A stretch of 64,000 bases of DNA from JBCDGZ01 sp038750655. GTDB taxonomy: Bacteria > Bacteroidota > Bacteroidia > Chitinophagales > Saprospiraceae. The notes beneath the pieces are model-generated. The model made no database searches. It was given only the letters and a program-made list of their open reading frames with translations, and had not been told where the DNA came from. Of the stretch, positions 6,480-14,825 are shown piece by piece. The position numbers and the translations under genes were made by a program. The stretch's first letter is position 1, and each line of letters opens with the position of its first letter. Location: positions 1 to 64,000 of the forward strand of contig JBCDGZ010000008.1 of assembly GCA_038750655.1 (NCBI GenBank), read 5' to 3'.

Positions 6480-9140
6480 TTATTCTGATTGAATTGAATC
6501 CACTGGATTGGCTGTCGCCGCCTTTATGGATTGTAGGCCGATGGTCGCCAGGGCGATGGCAATGGCTAAGCCACCGACCAAGGCAAAGACCCACCAGCTG
6601 ATCTCAATTCGGTAGGCAAAGTCTTCCAGCCAGCTATTCATACCCCACCAGCTCAGCGGTACGGCCAGCAGTGCAGAGAGGGCGACCAATTTTAGGAAAT
6701 CTTTGGTAACCAGATTGACGATATTAAATACGGTGGCCCCCAGTACTTTACGGATGCCAATCTCTTTGGTGCGCTGCATGATATGATGGGTCACCAAGCC
6801 GAACAGGCCGATACAAGCAATGAATAGAGCCAGTAGAGAAAAGATATTGAAGAAATGGCCGAAGCGCTGTTCGGAGGCGTAGAGCTTAGCGTAGGACTCG
6901 TCCATGTAGCGCAACTTGAAGGGTATCTCGGGCATGATCTCTCCGAGTGTTGACTGGATGTGAGCAGTGGTACTGGCCCAATCATCCATATTAATCTTCA
7001 TCGCAATTTGACCATAGTAATAGGAGGTGGTTTCATTGTAAAAGGTGATAAACATTGGTTCGATGGAGAAGTCCAGGGGTTGGAAATGAAAATTTTTGAC
7101 CACCCCAATGACTTTGCCTCCTCGGAAGGATTTACCAACGGCCGTTTCCCAGCCCAGGGCCTTGACGGCTGCTTCGTTGAGGATGTAGGTGTTCATAGAA
7201 TCCGAAGGATGGTCGAGCGAAAAATTCCTTCCTTCTACCAATGGTATTTCGAAGAGATCCAGGTAATGGTAATCCGTACGGGTACGGTAAACATAAACTT
7301 CTCGTTGATCTTCATTGCCTTCCCATTCCTGGACGATCCCTTGATTATAGGTATTCAATGGTAATGCACTAGTAATAGCCACTTTTTCAATATTGGGATG
7401 CTTTAGTAGCTCGTTGCGAATAGTACTGGCCTTAGCCATAATATTCTGATTGCGATAAGGGACATACACGACCTGATCGCGGTTGTAGCCCAGCTTTTTA
7501 GTATTGATGTACTGGAGTTGTTGATAAATCAAGACGCTGCTGATGGCGAGGACGATGGCCGCGGTGAACTGCCCGACGATTAATGTATTCCGAAAGAAAC
7601 GACTTTCTTTTTGATGCTTGAACCACTTGTTCTTGAGGGCTCGAACTGGACTGACGGCAGAAGACATCAGCGCGGGGTATAGCCCAGAGAGCGCACCGAA
7701 AGTAAGGGCGGCGATAAGAAAGCCAATAAGGATCATCTGATTGCCGATAAGCTCGAAAGGAATGGTGAGCCCTAAGAGATCATTGAGCAATGGTAATAAC
7801 AAATTGGCTAGCCCGGTGGCGATGCCAAAGCTGATGATGGTGATCAGCAAGGATTCCAATAAAAACTGGCTGACTAGCTGCCCTCTTCGCGCGCCCAGCA
7901 CCTTACGAACCCCGACCTCTCTGGCCCGTTGGCGGAAGCGCGCCGTCGCCAAGTTCATGTAGTTAATCAGGGCCAGTAAAAGGATGATGATAGCAATAGA
8001 GATGGCCAGATAAATATACCGAATGTCGCCATTGGGCTTTCGTTCAAAATTGAGCTGGGAGTACAGTCGAATATCTTTCAGTGGTTGTAGAAAAAAGCGC
8101 GCTGTGAAGGGCAGCTCGCGATAAGCGTATTTTAGGTCCTCATCAAAGACGCTCATTTTTTTTTCCAATTCGTGATAATCATAGCCTTCTGGCAGTAGTA
8201 CATAGGCAGAATAACTATTATTGGCCCACTTCCAGCCCTTTTTATCTGACACATACTCCTCATAATTTTCTATAGAAACAATATAGCTAAAGTCATAATG
8301 CTGATTATCTGGAATATCCTCAATTACTGCTTTTACCGTCAATTGCCGCTCGGGATTCATTTCTATAACTTTTCCAATGGGCGACGCTTTGCCAAAATAT
8401 TTCTGGGCCATCGATTGGGTGAGAATGATGGAGGACTTATCCCGTAGTGCGGCCTGTACATCGCCTTCGATGATGGGATAGGTGAAAATGTCAAATAGTG
8501 CCGTATCTGCATAGAGCCCTTGCTCGTAAAAGATCTTACCATCTAACCAAAAACGATCGGTTAATTGGGTATTAGTCGTTGCGGCTTCTACTTCTGGGAA
8601 TCGCTCCACGAGGGAGGGCGCAATGGGCACGGGCGCGATGGCGAAGCGATCGGTTCCTCGAAATTCATTGCCCGGTTGGTGTTGCGCCAGCCGATAGATG
8701 CGGTCGGCCTTTTCGTGCTGCGACTCATAGCTCATCTCATACTGGATATACAAAGCAATAAGGATAAAACAACAGAGGCCAAGACTCATCCCCGTTACAT
8801 TGATAAAGGAAAAAAGCTTTTGCTTGAACAGGTTGCGCCAGGCGATTTTGAAATAACTATTGAACATGAAAAAGGGATTTAGGTCGGTGAACAAAAGGCG
8901 TTTAATGGCGAAGGGGCGCAGGTAGTTGAGGCTTTGGTACCAGTAGTTGAGATCGGCTTTGCGTTTGGAGGTCTTGTCGATTTGTAGCCAGTATTTTTCT
9001 TCCAAGTCGCCCAGCACTTCCTCGGCCAGCTCCGGTTTGAGGAGCCATTGTAGCAGGCGGGTGGCCAATTGGGGTGGATGGATGTCTTTTTGAGCACTCA
9101 TATCCAGAAAGTTAGCAGTTGAAGTAAGGGGGTTAGCCAA
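6480..9140 (-). CDS. ABC transporter permease, MacB/FtsX type with permease prefix domain
   Basis: The product has 886 residues. Residues 1-90 form the prefix domain common in Bacteroidota permeases encoded next to PadR (LLQWLLKPELAEEVLGDLEE). A first MacB-like periplasmic domain and FtsX core follow: a membrane helix near 110-130, then the core with RQRAREVGVRKVLGARRGQL. A second, similar half follows, with MQRTKEIGIRKVLGATV and a C-terminal set of three helices. The EVGVRKVLGA/EIGIRKVLGA pair is the FtsX cytoplasmic loop signature, present in both halves. No ATPase gene is adjacent. It overlaps padR by 8 bases and is surely controlled with it. The substrate is unknown. Confidence 0.85.
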   Translation of the reverse strand: MANPLTSTANFLDMSAQKDIHPPQLATRLLQWLLKPELAEEVLGDLEEKYWLQIDKTSKRKADLNYWYQSLNYLRPFAIKRLLFTDLNPFFMFNSYFKIAWRNLFKQKLFSFINVTGMSLGLCCFILIALYIQYEMSYESQHEKADRIYRLAQHQPGNEFRGTDRFAIAPVPIAPSLVERFPEVEAATTNTQLTDRFWLDGKIFYEQGLYADTALFDIFTYPIIEGDVQAALRDKSSIILTQSMAQKYFGKASPIGKVIEMNPERQLTVKAVIEDIPDNQHYDFSYIVSIENYEEYVSDKKGWKWANNSYSAYVLLPEGYDYHELEKKMSVFDEDLKYAYRELPFTARFFLQPLKDIRLYSQLNFERKPNGDIRYIYLAISIAIIILLLALINYMNLATARFRQRAREVGVRKVLGARRGQLVSQFLLESLLITIISFGIATGLANLLLPLLNDLLGLTIPFELIGNQMILIGFLIAALTFGALSGLYPALMSSAVSPVRALKNKWFKHQKESRFFRNTLIVGQFTAAIVLAISSVLIYQQLQYINTKKLGYNRDQVVYVPYRNQNIMAKASTIRNELLKHPNIEKVAITSALPLNTYNQGIVQEWEGNEDQREVYVYRTRTDYHYLDLFEIPLVEGRNFSLDHPSDSMNTYILNEAAVKALGWETAVGKSFRGGKVIGVVKNFHFQPLDFSIEPMFITFYNETTSYYYGQIAMKINMDDWASTTAHIQSTLGEIMPEIPFKLRYMDESYAKLYASEQRFGHFFNIFSLLALFIACIGLFGLVTHHIMQRTKEIGIRKVLGATVFNIVNLVTKDFLKLVALSALLAVPLSWWGMNSWLEDFAYRIEISWWVFALVGGLAIAIALATIGLQSIKAATANPVDSIQSE

Positions 9141-9465
9141 ATTTGATCGAAAAGCCGGGGTATTGACTCCAAAGGGAGAGGCGTAGGTCTTTGGCCTTTC
9201 GCAGGGCGGCCTCGCCGGAGGCGGTAATCTCGTAGATGCGCTTGCGCCGCCCGCCCCGATTCGCCGAGGGCTCCCCCATCTTAGACTTCAAAAAGCCCTT
9301 GTCCCCCATACGGCTCAGCGTAGAATGCACGGCACCAATGGACACCGCCCGGCCCGTCTGCGACTCAAACTCCTCTGCAATCTTGAAGGCGTAAGCCTCC
9401 TCGCCCAGGATGCCCACCAACAGCAGAATAATCTCTTCGAATTCCCCTAATCGGGTCTCTTTCAT
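9133..9465 (-). CDS. PadR-family transcriptional regulator
   Basis: The product has 110 residues, the size of the short PadR class. It is a winged helix with the family pattern FEEIILLLVGILGEEAYAFK, then GAVHSTLSRMGDKGFLKS, then RRKRIYEITASGEAALR. It is translationally coupled (8-base overlap) to the permease at 6480-9140, a pairing that recurs across Bacteroidota, so it very likely represses that permease. An inverted repeat around its promoter is a candidate operator. Confidence 0.9.
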   Translation of the reverse strand: MKETRLGEFEEIILLLVGILGEEAYAFKIAEEFESQTGRAVSIGAVHSTLSRMGDKGFLKSKMGEPSANRGGRRKRIYEITASGEAALRKAKDLRLSLWSQYPGFSIKFG

Positions 9466-9882
9466 CAGCTTCAGATTTAGATATGGTACTTAATTGTAGA
9501 ACAAATGTAAAGAAAATATTTGATTAATTCTACAATCTAGAAACAAATAGGATAAAAATACCTGGTATAGGCCACAATAAAAAACAGCTGCAACATTTAA
9601 TGCCGCAGCTGCTGGTAAATAAGGTGTCTTCATTCTTTGGTCCTCAATCAAATACGATGAGGACTAAGATTCTAAACGTATTGCTCCAATATATTTTTAT
9701 AATTGATTATTTCAGCGTTCTTTTCCCTTTGATAACTCTCTGATCCTCAAGTTGCAATAGTCCCTTTAATTTACCAAAGACATTTTAAGGGCATTACCAC
9801 AAATATTTTTTGTAATTTGAGCCTAGATATAGTTTTAACTAGCTATTTATCAATTTCTTGTGTAGAGTAATTAACCACAAAG
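9466..9882. other. Intergenic region between divergent padR and the 9883 gene; possible minus-strand small RNA
   Basis: There is no convincing protein gene in this stretch. Besides the padR promoter it holds two hairpins. GTCCTCA/TGAGGAC lies at 9640-9664. CAGCTGC/GCAGCTG lies at 9585-9611 and on the minus strand is followed directly by TTTTTTATT, a terminator-like arrangement. Read leftward these could be the end of a short non-coding RNA or a padR leader attenuator. Confidence 0.35.
9493..9536 (-). promoter_or_regulatory. padR promoter with flanking inverted repeat (candidate PadR operator)
   Basis: On the minus strand TACATTTG (9502-9509) matches the Bacteroidota -7 consensus TAnnTTTG. 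It is enclosed by a perfect 9-bp inverted repeat, ATTGTAGAA (9493-9501) and TTCTACAAT (9528-9536). A repeat spanning the -7 element is what autorepression would need. The -33 element is weak (TTG at 9533-9535, spacing 23). Confidence 0.5.
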
Positions 9883-11349
9883 ATGACTAACGTCTTTACG
9901 GCAAAATTTGTAAAAATCATAAAAACCTGGCAACCAGAGGAGCTGAAAGCCTTCGAGAGTTGGCTGCGCTCTCCTTGGTGCAATAGCAACAAAAACCTGG
10001 TTCGCCTCTTCGAATGCTTGCGAAAGTACTACCCCGAATTTGACGATAAGCGATTGACAAAGGAAAAGCTATTTCACAAAATTTTGCCCGATGGTAAATT
10101 CAGTGATCGAAGGATCAATAACCTGTTTTCCGAAGGCTTCCTGGCCGCCCAACGATTCCTTATTTTCCAAAACCTGCTGAACAATCAGAACCTACAAGAC
10201 CATCTGCTGACTCGCGAATTGCAGAACCGCTATCTCGAAGACTGGTTTTTTAAAGCTACCCAAAAAACGATCGATCGCCTGGAGGCTAAAGCCCCTAAAG
10301 ATTGGGAAGATCATCTGGAACTCTATCAGATGCATCACCAAGTCTATCATCATCCCAACCAAAATCTGCGCTTGCAACCTGGCTCCTCCACCATCGTCAA
10401 TATGGGCGAACAGATCGATCTGGTCTACCTGCTGGGGAAGGCCAGCATCATCAACGAGAAAGTCTTTCGGAGTCGCATCCTCAAAGATGAGCGTCACGAT
10501 ATTGAGGCTGAATTGAAAAAGTGGTATGCTGTCAGCGATGGGGTGCAGCACCCGGCGATTGACTTGTACCGACTGCGCTTTGCCTACACCGACGAAAAAC
10601 GCTTGGAACAATACCAGGTCCTACGGGCTGCTTTCAAAGATCGATTTATACACCTCAATCCTAAAGAACAGAAAGTTCACCTACTCTCTCTCATCAATGA
10701 CACCATGCTGTTGGTCAAGCAGGGACAACTTGATGTGGTAGACTGTCTGGATTTGTACCAAATGGGCCTGGAAAATGGTATGCTGATGAATAAGGGAAAA
10801 CTGAGCCGCAATACCTACACCCTCATCGTGAGTGCCAGCAATACCAAGGCCAGCTTCGAATTTACTCATCGCTTCATCGAACAATATACCCAGCACCTAG
10901 ACGAGTCTATACAAACTGATTGCGCCCAATGGGCCTGGGCTCATACTTCTTATTGGCAAAAAGACCTGGACACCAGTCTGGGAATATTGCAAGGCTATCA
11001 TTTCAAAACCCCTTACTTACAGCTCATCGGTAGAGTACTCCACACCCAGATCTATTTTGACTTATTTCTAAAGGACCCATCTTATCAATTTTACCTTTTC
11101 AACTACTTAGATACCTTCGAGAAAAGGCTGAATCGGGATAAGCTGTGGTCGAAAATGAATAAGGTCTCTTTCTTGCGCTTTGTCCAAAAATGCCGAACGC
11201 TGGCTAAGTTTTATCTAGACATTGGCTCAGATACCACTAGGGGGAGCAAATTGTTAGACTTGAATGAAAATGTCCAGGCATCCAATTGGTTACAGCAGAA
11301 AAAAGAGACCGTATTGCAATTAAAAGCAAAGCGGTCGTCCAAATTCTGA
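9883..11349 (+). CDS. Conserved hypothetical protein, helical, unknown function
   Basis: The product has 488 residues with no signal peptide or membrane span. The sequence is almost all helical, with W- and L-rich amphipathic segments. The opening region (about 1-90) has KIIKTWQPEELKAFESWLRS and a LFHKILP.GKFSDRRINNLF segment that resembles a compact four-helix start. The rest looks like irregular helical repeats. I recall similar long proteins as a recurrent uncharacterised family in Lewinella-type genomes, but no name or activity can be assigned. It stands alone on the plus strand and converges on the lipoprotein gene at 11368. Confidence 0.7.
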   Translation: MTNVFTAKFVKIIKTWQPEELKAFESWLRSPWCNSNKNLVRLFECLRKYYPEFDDKRLTKEKLFHKILPDGKFSDRRINNLFSEGFLAAQRFLIFQNLLNNQNLQDHLLTRELQNRYLEDWFFKATQKTIDRLEAKAPKDWEDHLELYQMHHQVYHHPNQNLRLQPGSSTIVNMGEQIDLVYLLGKASIINEKVFRSRILKDERHDIEAELKKWYAVSDGVQHPAIDLYRLRFAYTDEKRLEQYQVLRAAFKDRFIHLNPKEQKVHLLSLINDTMLLVKQGQLDVVDCLDLYQMGLENGMLMNKGKLSRNTYTLIVSASNTKASFEFTHRFIEQYTQHLDESIQTDCAQWAWAHTSYWQKDLDTSLGILQGYHFKTPYLQLIGRVLHTQIYFDLFLKDPSYQFYLFNYLDTFEKRLNRDKLWSKMNKVSFLRFVQKCRTLAKFYLDIGSDTTRGSKLLDLNENVQASNWLQQKKETVLQLKAKRSSKF

Positions 11350-11357
11350 ACGACCGC
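11331..11357 (-). terminator. Terminator between convergent genes
   Basis: GCGGTCGT (11331-11338) and ACGACCGC (11350-11357) form a perfect 8-bp stem overlapping the plus-strand stop codon. On the minus strand the T-rich run TTTGCTTTTAATT follows, so it best serves the lipoprotein gene at 11368. Confidence 0.5.
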
Positions 11358-11367
11358 CTGCCCTACC

Positions 11368-11838
11368 TTAGTTAATCAGAATATCCTCGATGATGATATT
11401 CTGCACTGTTTCTAGCTGTAGACCGGACAGGTTCTGCCCTTCTAGCATATAAACCACTTCGAGTGTATCCGTGCTGTAGGAGGAATGGTCGACCTTGAAA
11501 GACAGTTCGTGAATATCTCCTTCTGTATCCGTGTATTCCAGGTATTGCGTAGAATCCAGTTGTACCTCATCAAAGTCAAAGTCGCTAGTATATTGGACGG
11601 TATATTCGCTGTTTTGCAGCGAAATGGCATCATTTACGGCATCTGCTTCAACATCAGAGCTAGATTTGGCTACCGTCGAAGGGCCGTTAAAGGAAGAATA
11701 ATGGGGATTGTCATTTGGTGTCTCGTGAACGGTTGATGCAGCATGAGGAGTAACTTCAGGAGTGATTAATGCCTCTTTAGAACAAGAAGTTACTAAGAAA
11801 AGAAGTGCTGCCATTGAGAAAAACATAAAACGGTTCAT
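11368..11838 (-). CDS. Small lipoprotein, unknown function
   Basis: The product has 156 residues. The N-terminus is a lipoprotein signal (MNRFMFFSMAALLFLVTSC, Cys at 19). A Thr/Ser/His-rich linker of about 50 residues follows. The remaining 85 residues are rich in acidic residues and alternating beta-like stretches (YTVQYTSDFDFDEVQLDS). No known domain is recognised. It is probably attached to the outer membrane. It is monocistronic by position. Confidence 0.75.
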   Translation of the reverse strand: MNRFMFFSMAALLFLVTSCSKEALITPEVTPHAASTVHETPNDNPHYSSFNGPSTVAKSSSDVEADAVNDAISLQNSEYTVQYTSDFDFDEVQLDSTQYLEYTDTEGDIHELSFKVDHSSYSTDTLEVVYMLEGQNLSGLQLETVQNIIIEDILIN

Positions 11839-12377
11839 AATGCATTTAGGGTTATGTCGCAGCCCGAAGGCCGCAACGGTTATAGATTGAAATACAGGTC
11901 CGTCCTGCCGTGAGGCAGGTCAGGGTATTTCCGTCCCCAATTCATCATGTGCACCTGATGCGATTGAGTTTGCACAAAGCCCAGTCAGGTGAAGCAAGGG
12001 CGACTTGCGACACGACCAGCGGAGTTAGTTCTTTATTTTTATTGGATAATTTACTGCTGAGTTATGCTTTACTCTCCAAGTTGACGGAGGATCGCTCAGC
12101 TTCTACTTCTGATTTTTTTCGTTTTTATTTTGAAAAATATCAAGAGGAACGGGTGTTCTATAAAAATGGGTTTGAAGCGTGTTTACATAGGCAAATTCCC
12201 CCAAGTCCCGAAAAGTGACCCCTAAAATTCATTTTTTTTCAAAAAAAATGTCGGAGCCCTCTAAAATAGGGTAGAAAAGAGGGCTTTTCTCTACGCTAAA
12301 AACTACTGGAGAATAAGTATAAATAGTTGATTATGAGGTTTTTGTGATGTGGAGTGGAGGAACGGAAAGCGCAGTGA
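11839..12377. other. 539-bp intergenic region with hairpins, no supported gene
   Basis: It contains a perfect CCTGCC-GTGA-GGCAGG hairpin (11904-11919), mirror A/T tracts (12228-12249) and an 8-bp stem AGCCCTCT/AGAGGGCT (12255-12285) followed by TTTCT, which may be a plus-strand terminator. A 102-codon plus frame (11910-12218) has unlikely composition and no family resemblance. The GCAAGGGCGACTTGCGACAC-type stretch looks like a dispersed intergenic sequence. Confidence 0.5.
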
Positions 12378-13586
12378 CTACGGTATGACGATAAATTCAT
12401 CCACAAAGAAAATTTTTCCGTCAGTAGTACTTTTAATGAGGTAATAGTGGCGGCCAGGATTGAGATTGAGGGTAATTCGGACCTCAAAATCCGCGCTTTT
12501 TTGATTGGAAGTAAGATTTAGATTAATGGGCTGGCTATTGTAAAGTGGTTCACCGGCCTCGTAGGCTGCTTCATCATTGGAATAGAGTTGTAGCTCAAAG
12601 GTATTTTCTTGCAAAAAGCCGTAAAATTGCTCTGCTACACTGGTATCGGCAGGGTTGAAGGAATCGGGGTCTGGAAGTACTTTCCCTGCAAAGCGAAAGG
12701 CAACGGGGCCTCTCGGAGCATTCAGCTGAACATCTTGCTGTTTTTGTTCCGCTTGTAGTATAAACCCGTAGAAATTGAGGGTTTGTCCAATCAGGGAATT
12801 CAGTTCTGGGATGGGTTCAAGGGACGGTGGTAGGCCGATCTGGGCGTATTCTGTAGTATCCAGCTTTAGCTCTGGGAACAATTCTTCGGAATTAAAAATG
12901 GCGCTATCTGGAGGAGCGACGGAGATGGTACTATCGGGGGGCATCTCTTTTGACTCCTCGGGTGCCTTTGGCGTTTTGGGAGGCTCCGCCGCGGTAGTCG
13001 AGCCGCCTCCCTGCCCACCATCGGTCGCCGAGCGACGGCTCAGGCCAACATCGGCGGCTTCCTCTTCCTTTTCACCAGTCTCTATCGGAGGGCTATCAGC
13101 ATCGGTTAATCCATTGGTTGATAGGTCATTGGAGTCGACCGGAAGCACTGCGGTGCTGTCTTCCGGGCTCCGGCCATCGTCGGTGGAGCCGGAGCTGGAC
13201 GGGGAGGATGGTGGGGTGATGGTCGAGGAAGGAGTGCTGGAGTCGGTAAGTCCAGAGCGGCTGTTGGCATCATCAGCACTGGGGCTTAGGAGCCACCAGG
13301 CAACGGCGGCGGCTAATAATAGCGGGATGCCCCAGAGGAAGTAGGGGGGGAAGCCCCCGGGGGGTTCTTTGTCTTGAGCCTGTCGGCTGAGGGTATCCAG
13401 GTTCTTGCGTAGCTCATTTTCCGGGCTGTCAGCGAGTAATTCATTCATCTCCGATTGCAGAGCCACTTCGCGGGCCAGCTCCTCGCTGGCATTGATCTCT
13501 TGCTCGAAATCCGCGCGCTCCTGCGAACTCAGGTCATTTTCCAGATAGCGGAAAATCTTGATGTATGTTTCCTCACTAAATGCCAT
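12378..13586 (-). CDS. Anti-sigma-factor-like membrane protein with long Ser/Pro-rich region
   Basis: The product has 402 residues. The cytoplasmic N-terminus (1-75) has IFRYLENDLSSQERADFEQE, the layout of Bacteroidota anti-sigma factors, but without the Cys/His zinc motif. One membrane helix lies at about 84-100 (LLLAAAVAWWLL). A Ser/Pro/Thr/Gly-rich segment (105-215) follows. The C-terminal 180 residues form a periplasmic domain with beta character, ending in GRHYYLIKSTTDGKIFFVDE. It begins 5 bases after the sigma-70-family gene ends, so the two form an operon and the protein probably holds that sigma factor. The Ser/Pro region is GC-rich in a way unlike the rest of the window. Confidence 0.65.
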   Translation of the reverse strand: MAFSEETYIKIFRYLENDLSSQERADFEQEINASEELAREVALQSEMNELLADSPENELRKNLDTLSRQAQDKEPPGGFPPYFLWGIPLLLAAAVAWWLLSPSADDANSRSGLTDSSTPSSTITPPSSPSSSGSTDDGRSPEDSTAVLPVDSNDLSTNGLTDADSPPIETGEKEEEAADVGLSRRSATDGGQGGGSTTAAEPPKTPKAPEESKEMPPDSTISVAPPDSAIFNSEELFPELKLDTTEYAQIGLPPSLEPIPELNSLIGQTLNFYGFILQAEQKQQDVQLNAPRGPVAFRFAGKVLPDPDSFNPADTSVAEQFYGFLQENTFELQLYSNDEAAYEAGEPLYNSQPINLNLTSNQKSADFEVRITLNLNPGRHYYLIKSTTDGKIFFVDEFIVIP

Positions 13587-13591
13587 CGGTT

Positions 13592-14155
13592 CTATACTAT
13601 CAGGCTTTTATATTCTGGGTCTTCTTTAATTAATTTAGTTAAACCAATTTTACATTTGTACTTCTTGCGCTTGGCATATTCCTCCGTATAATCCATCTCC
13701 TCGGCGATCTCTTTGCTGGACCGGCCATTGAAAAACAACTTCAACACCTTCCGACATTCTTCCGCCAATTGCTGGAGATGCTTATTGAAAAGCGCCCATT
13801 TTCTGGCTTTGGTAATATCTGCATCCAGATTCTCCTCACTAGCAAAATCGCCCACAAAATCTAATGGAACCGATTTGCCCGATTTCCGACTCAGCTTTTT
13901 CAGCCAGATTTTCTTACACACACTAAACAAATAAACGTGGAAACTGGTCGTCAAAGTCAGTGCATCGGCTTTAATCTTCCGGTAAATCACCATAATGCCT
14001 TCTTGAAAGACGTCCTTGGCATCTTCGAAGCTGCCCGAGTTTTTCTTTACGTACTTGGCCACCTCCGGCAGCGACTCCTTATAAATTTTCTGCAAAGTGG
14101 CAAAATCGTTGACAGCGATGCCCTGTAGATAATCAGATTGTAGAGAGGTATTCAT
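13592..14155 (-). CDS. ECF-type sigma-70 family factor
   Basis: The product has 187 residues. Region 2 lies around 15-85 (SFEDAKDVFQEGIMVIYRKI). Region 4 lies around 125-175 (CRKVLKLFFNGRSSKEIAEEMDYTEEYAKRKKYKCKIGLTKLI). It resembles the divergent Bacteroidota sigma factors whose region 4.2 ends in a Lys-rich helix. It precedes the anti-sigma-like gene at 12378-13586 by 5 bases. Its regulon is unknown. Confidence 0.8.
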   Translation of the reverse strand: MNTSLQSDYLQGIAVNDFATLQKIYKESLPEVAKYVKKNSGSFEDAKDVFQEGIMVIYRKIKADALTLTTSFHVYLFSVCKKIWLKKLSRKSGKSVPLDFVGDFASEENLDADITKARKWALFNKHLQQLAEECRKVLKLFFNGRSSKEIAEEMDYTEEYAKRKKYKCKIGLTKLIKEDPEYKSLIV

Positions 14156-14825
14156 GTCTTTGTTTGGATGCTTCTGGTGTACTAAGGTGAATATAGGAAA
14201 AGTTTTCGGTATCTCTCAGTGCAGTGAAAAATCACAGTATATAGCCATAAAATGACCATATACTGTTCAAAAATCTTTTGCATACCTTTAAAAAATATTT
14301 CAAATAAATATGGCATTATCCTTTGTTTTGGCCAAGGACAATTTGGGGGGCTTACCATAATTATCGACACATTTTTAGAGGAGATTTGCCGTGATATGGG
14401 CTGTAAATCAGTGTGTTAGGGGAAGAGGGCTCTCACAAAAAAGTTCTTTTAACTGCGGTTATACATACGATGAAAGCTTTTAATGAGATTTGAGGACTTT
14501 TTATAACATTGTTTGTTTCTGTATGATTATTAGAGTTCTTGGACCTGTTATGTATAGAAAACCTGATTTTTTATGCATTTCATAGTGTATATGTATAGAT
14601 AAGTGGGGTTTTGTATACATGTAATGCTTTTGCTAAAAGGTTATGTTATCAGGCTAAATACGCCATTTATAGCAACGAGACCACAAGTATTGTCACGAAA
14701 GCCATAAAAACATTACGAGACGATCAGATTAACTGCATATTGACGAGAGGTTAATGAATTACATTTCGAATAGTATTATATTTACTTGCATTCTTTGCAA
14801 TCGTGAATTTCAACAGAAACGCTAT
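14156..14825. other. 670-bp AT-rich intergenic region
   Basis: This is the divergent space between the sigma gene and the TPR gene. It is strongly AT-rich with many short A/T runs. I see no protein gene, tRNA or clear inverted repeat. The small minus-strand frame at 14182-14370 has no coding character. Confidence 0.6.

Noticed and set aside
11910..12218. 102-codon plus-strand frame followed by a hairpin
   Set aside because: The amino-acid mix is unlike a real protein, no family is recognised, and the underlying DNA looks like a dispersed non-coding stretch.
14182..14370. 62-codon minus-strand frame in the AT-rich gap
   Set aside because: Short, AT-biased composition and no leader or terminator.
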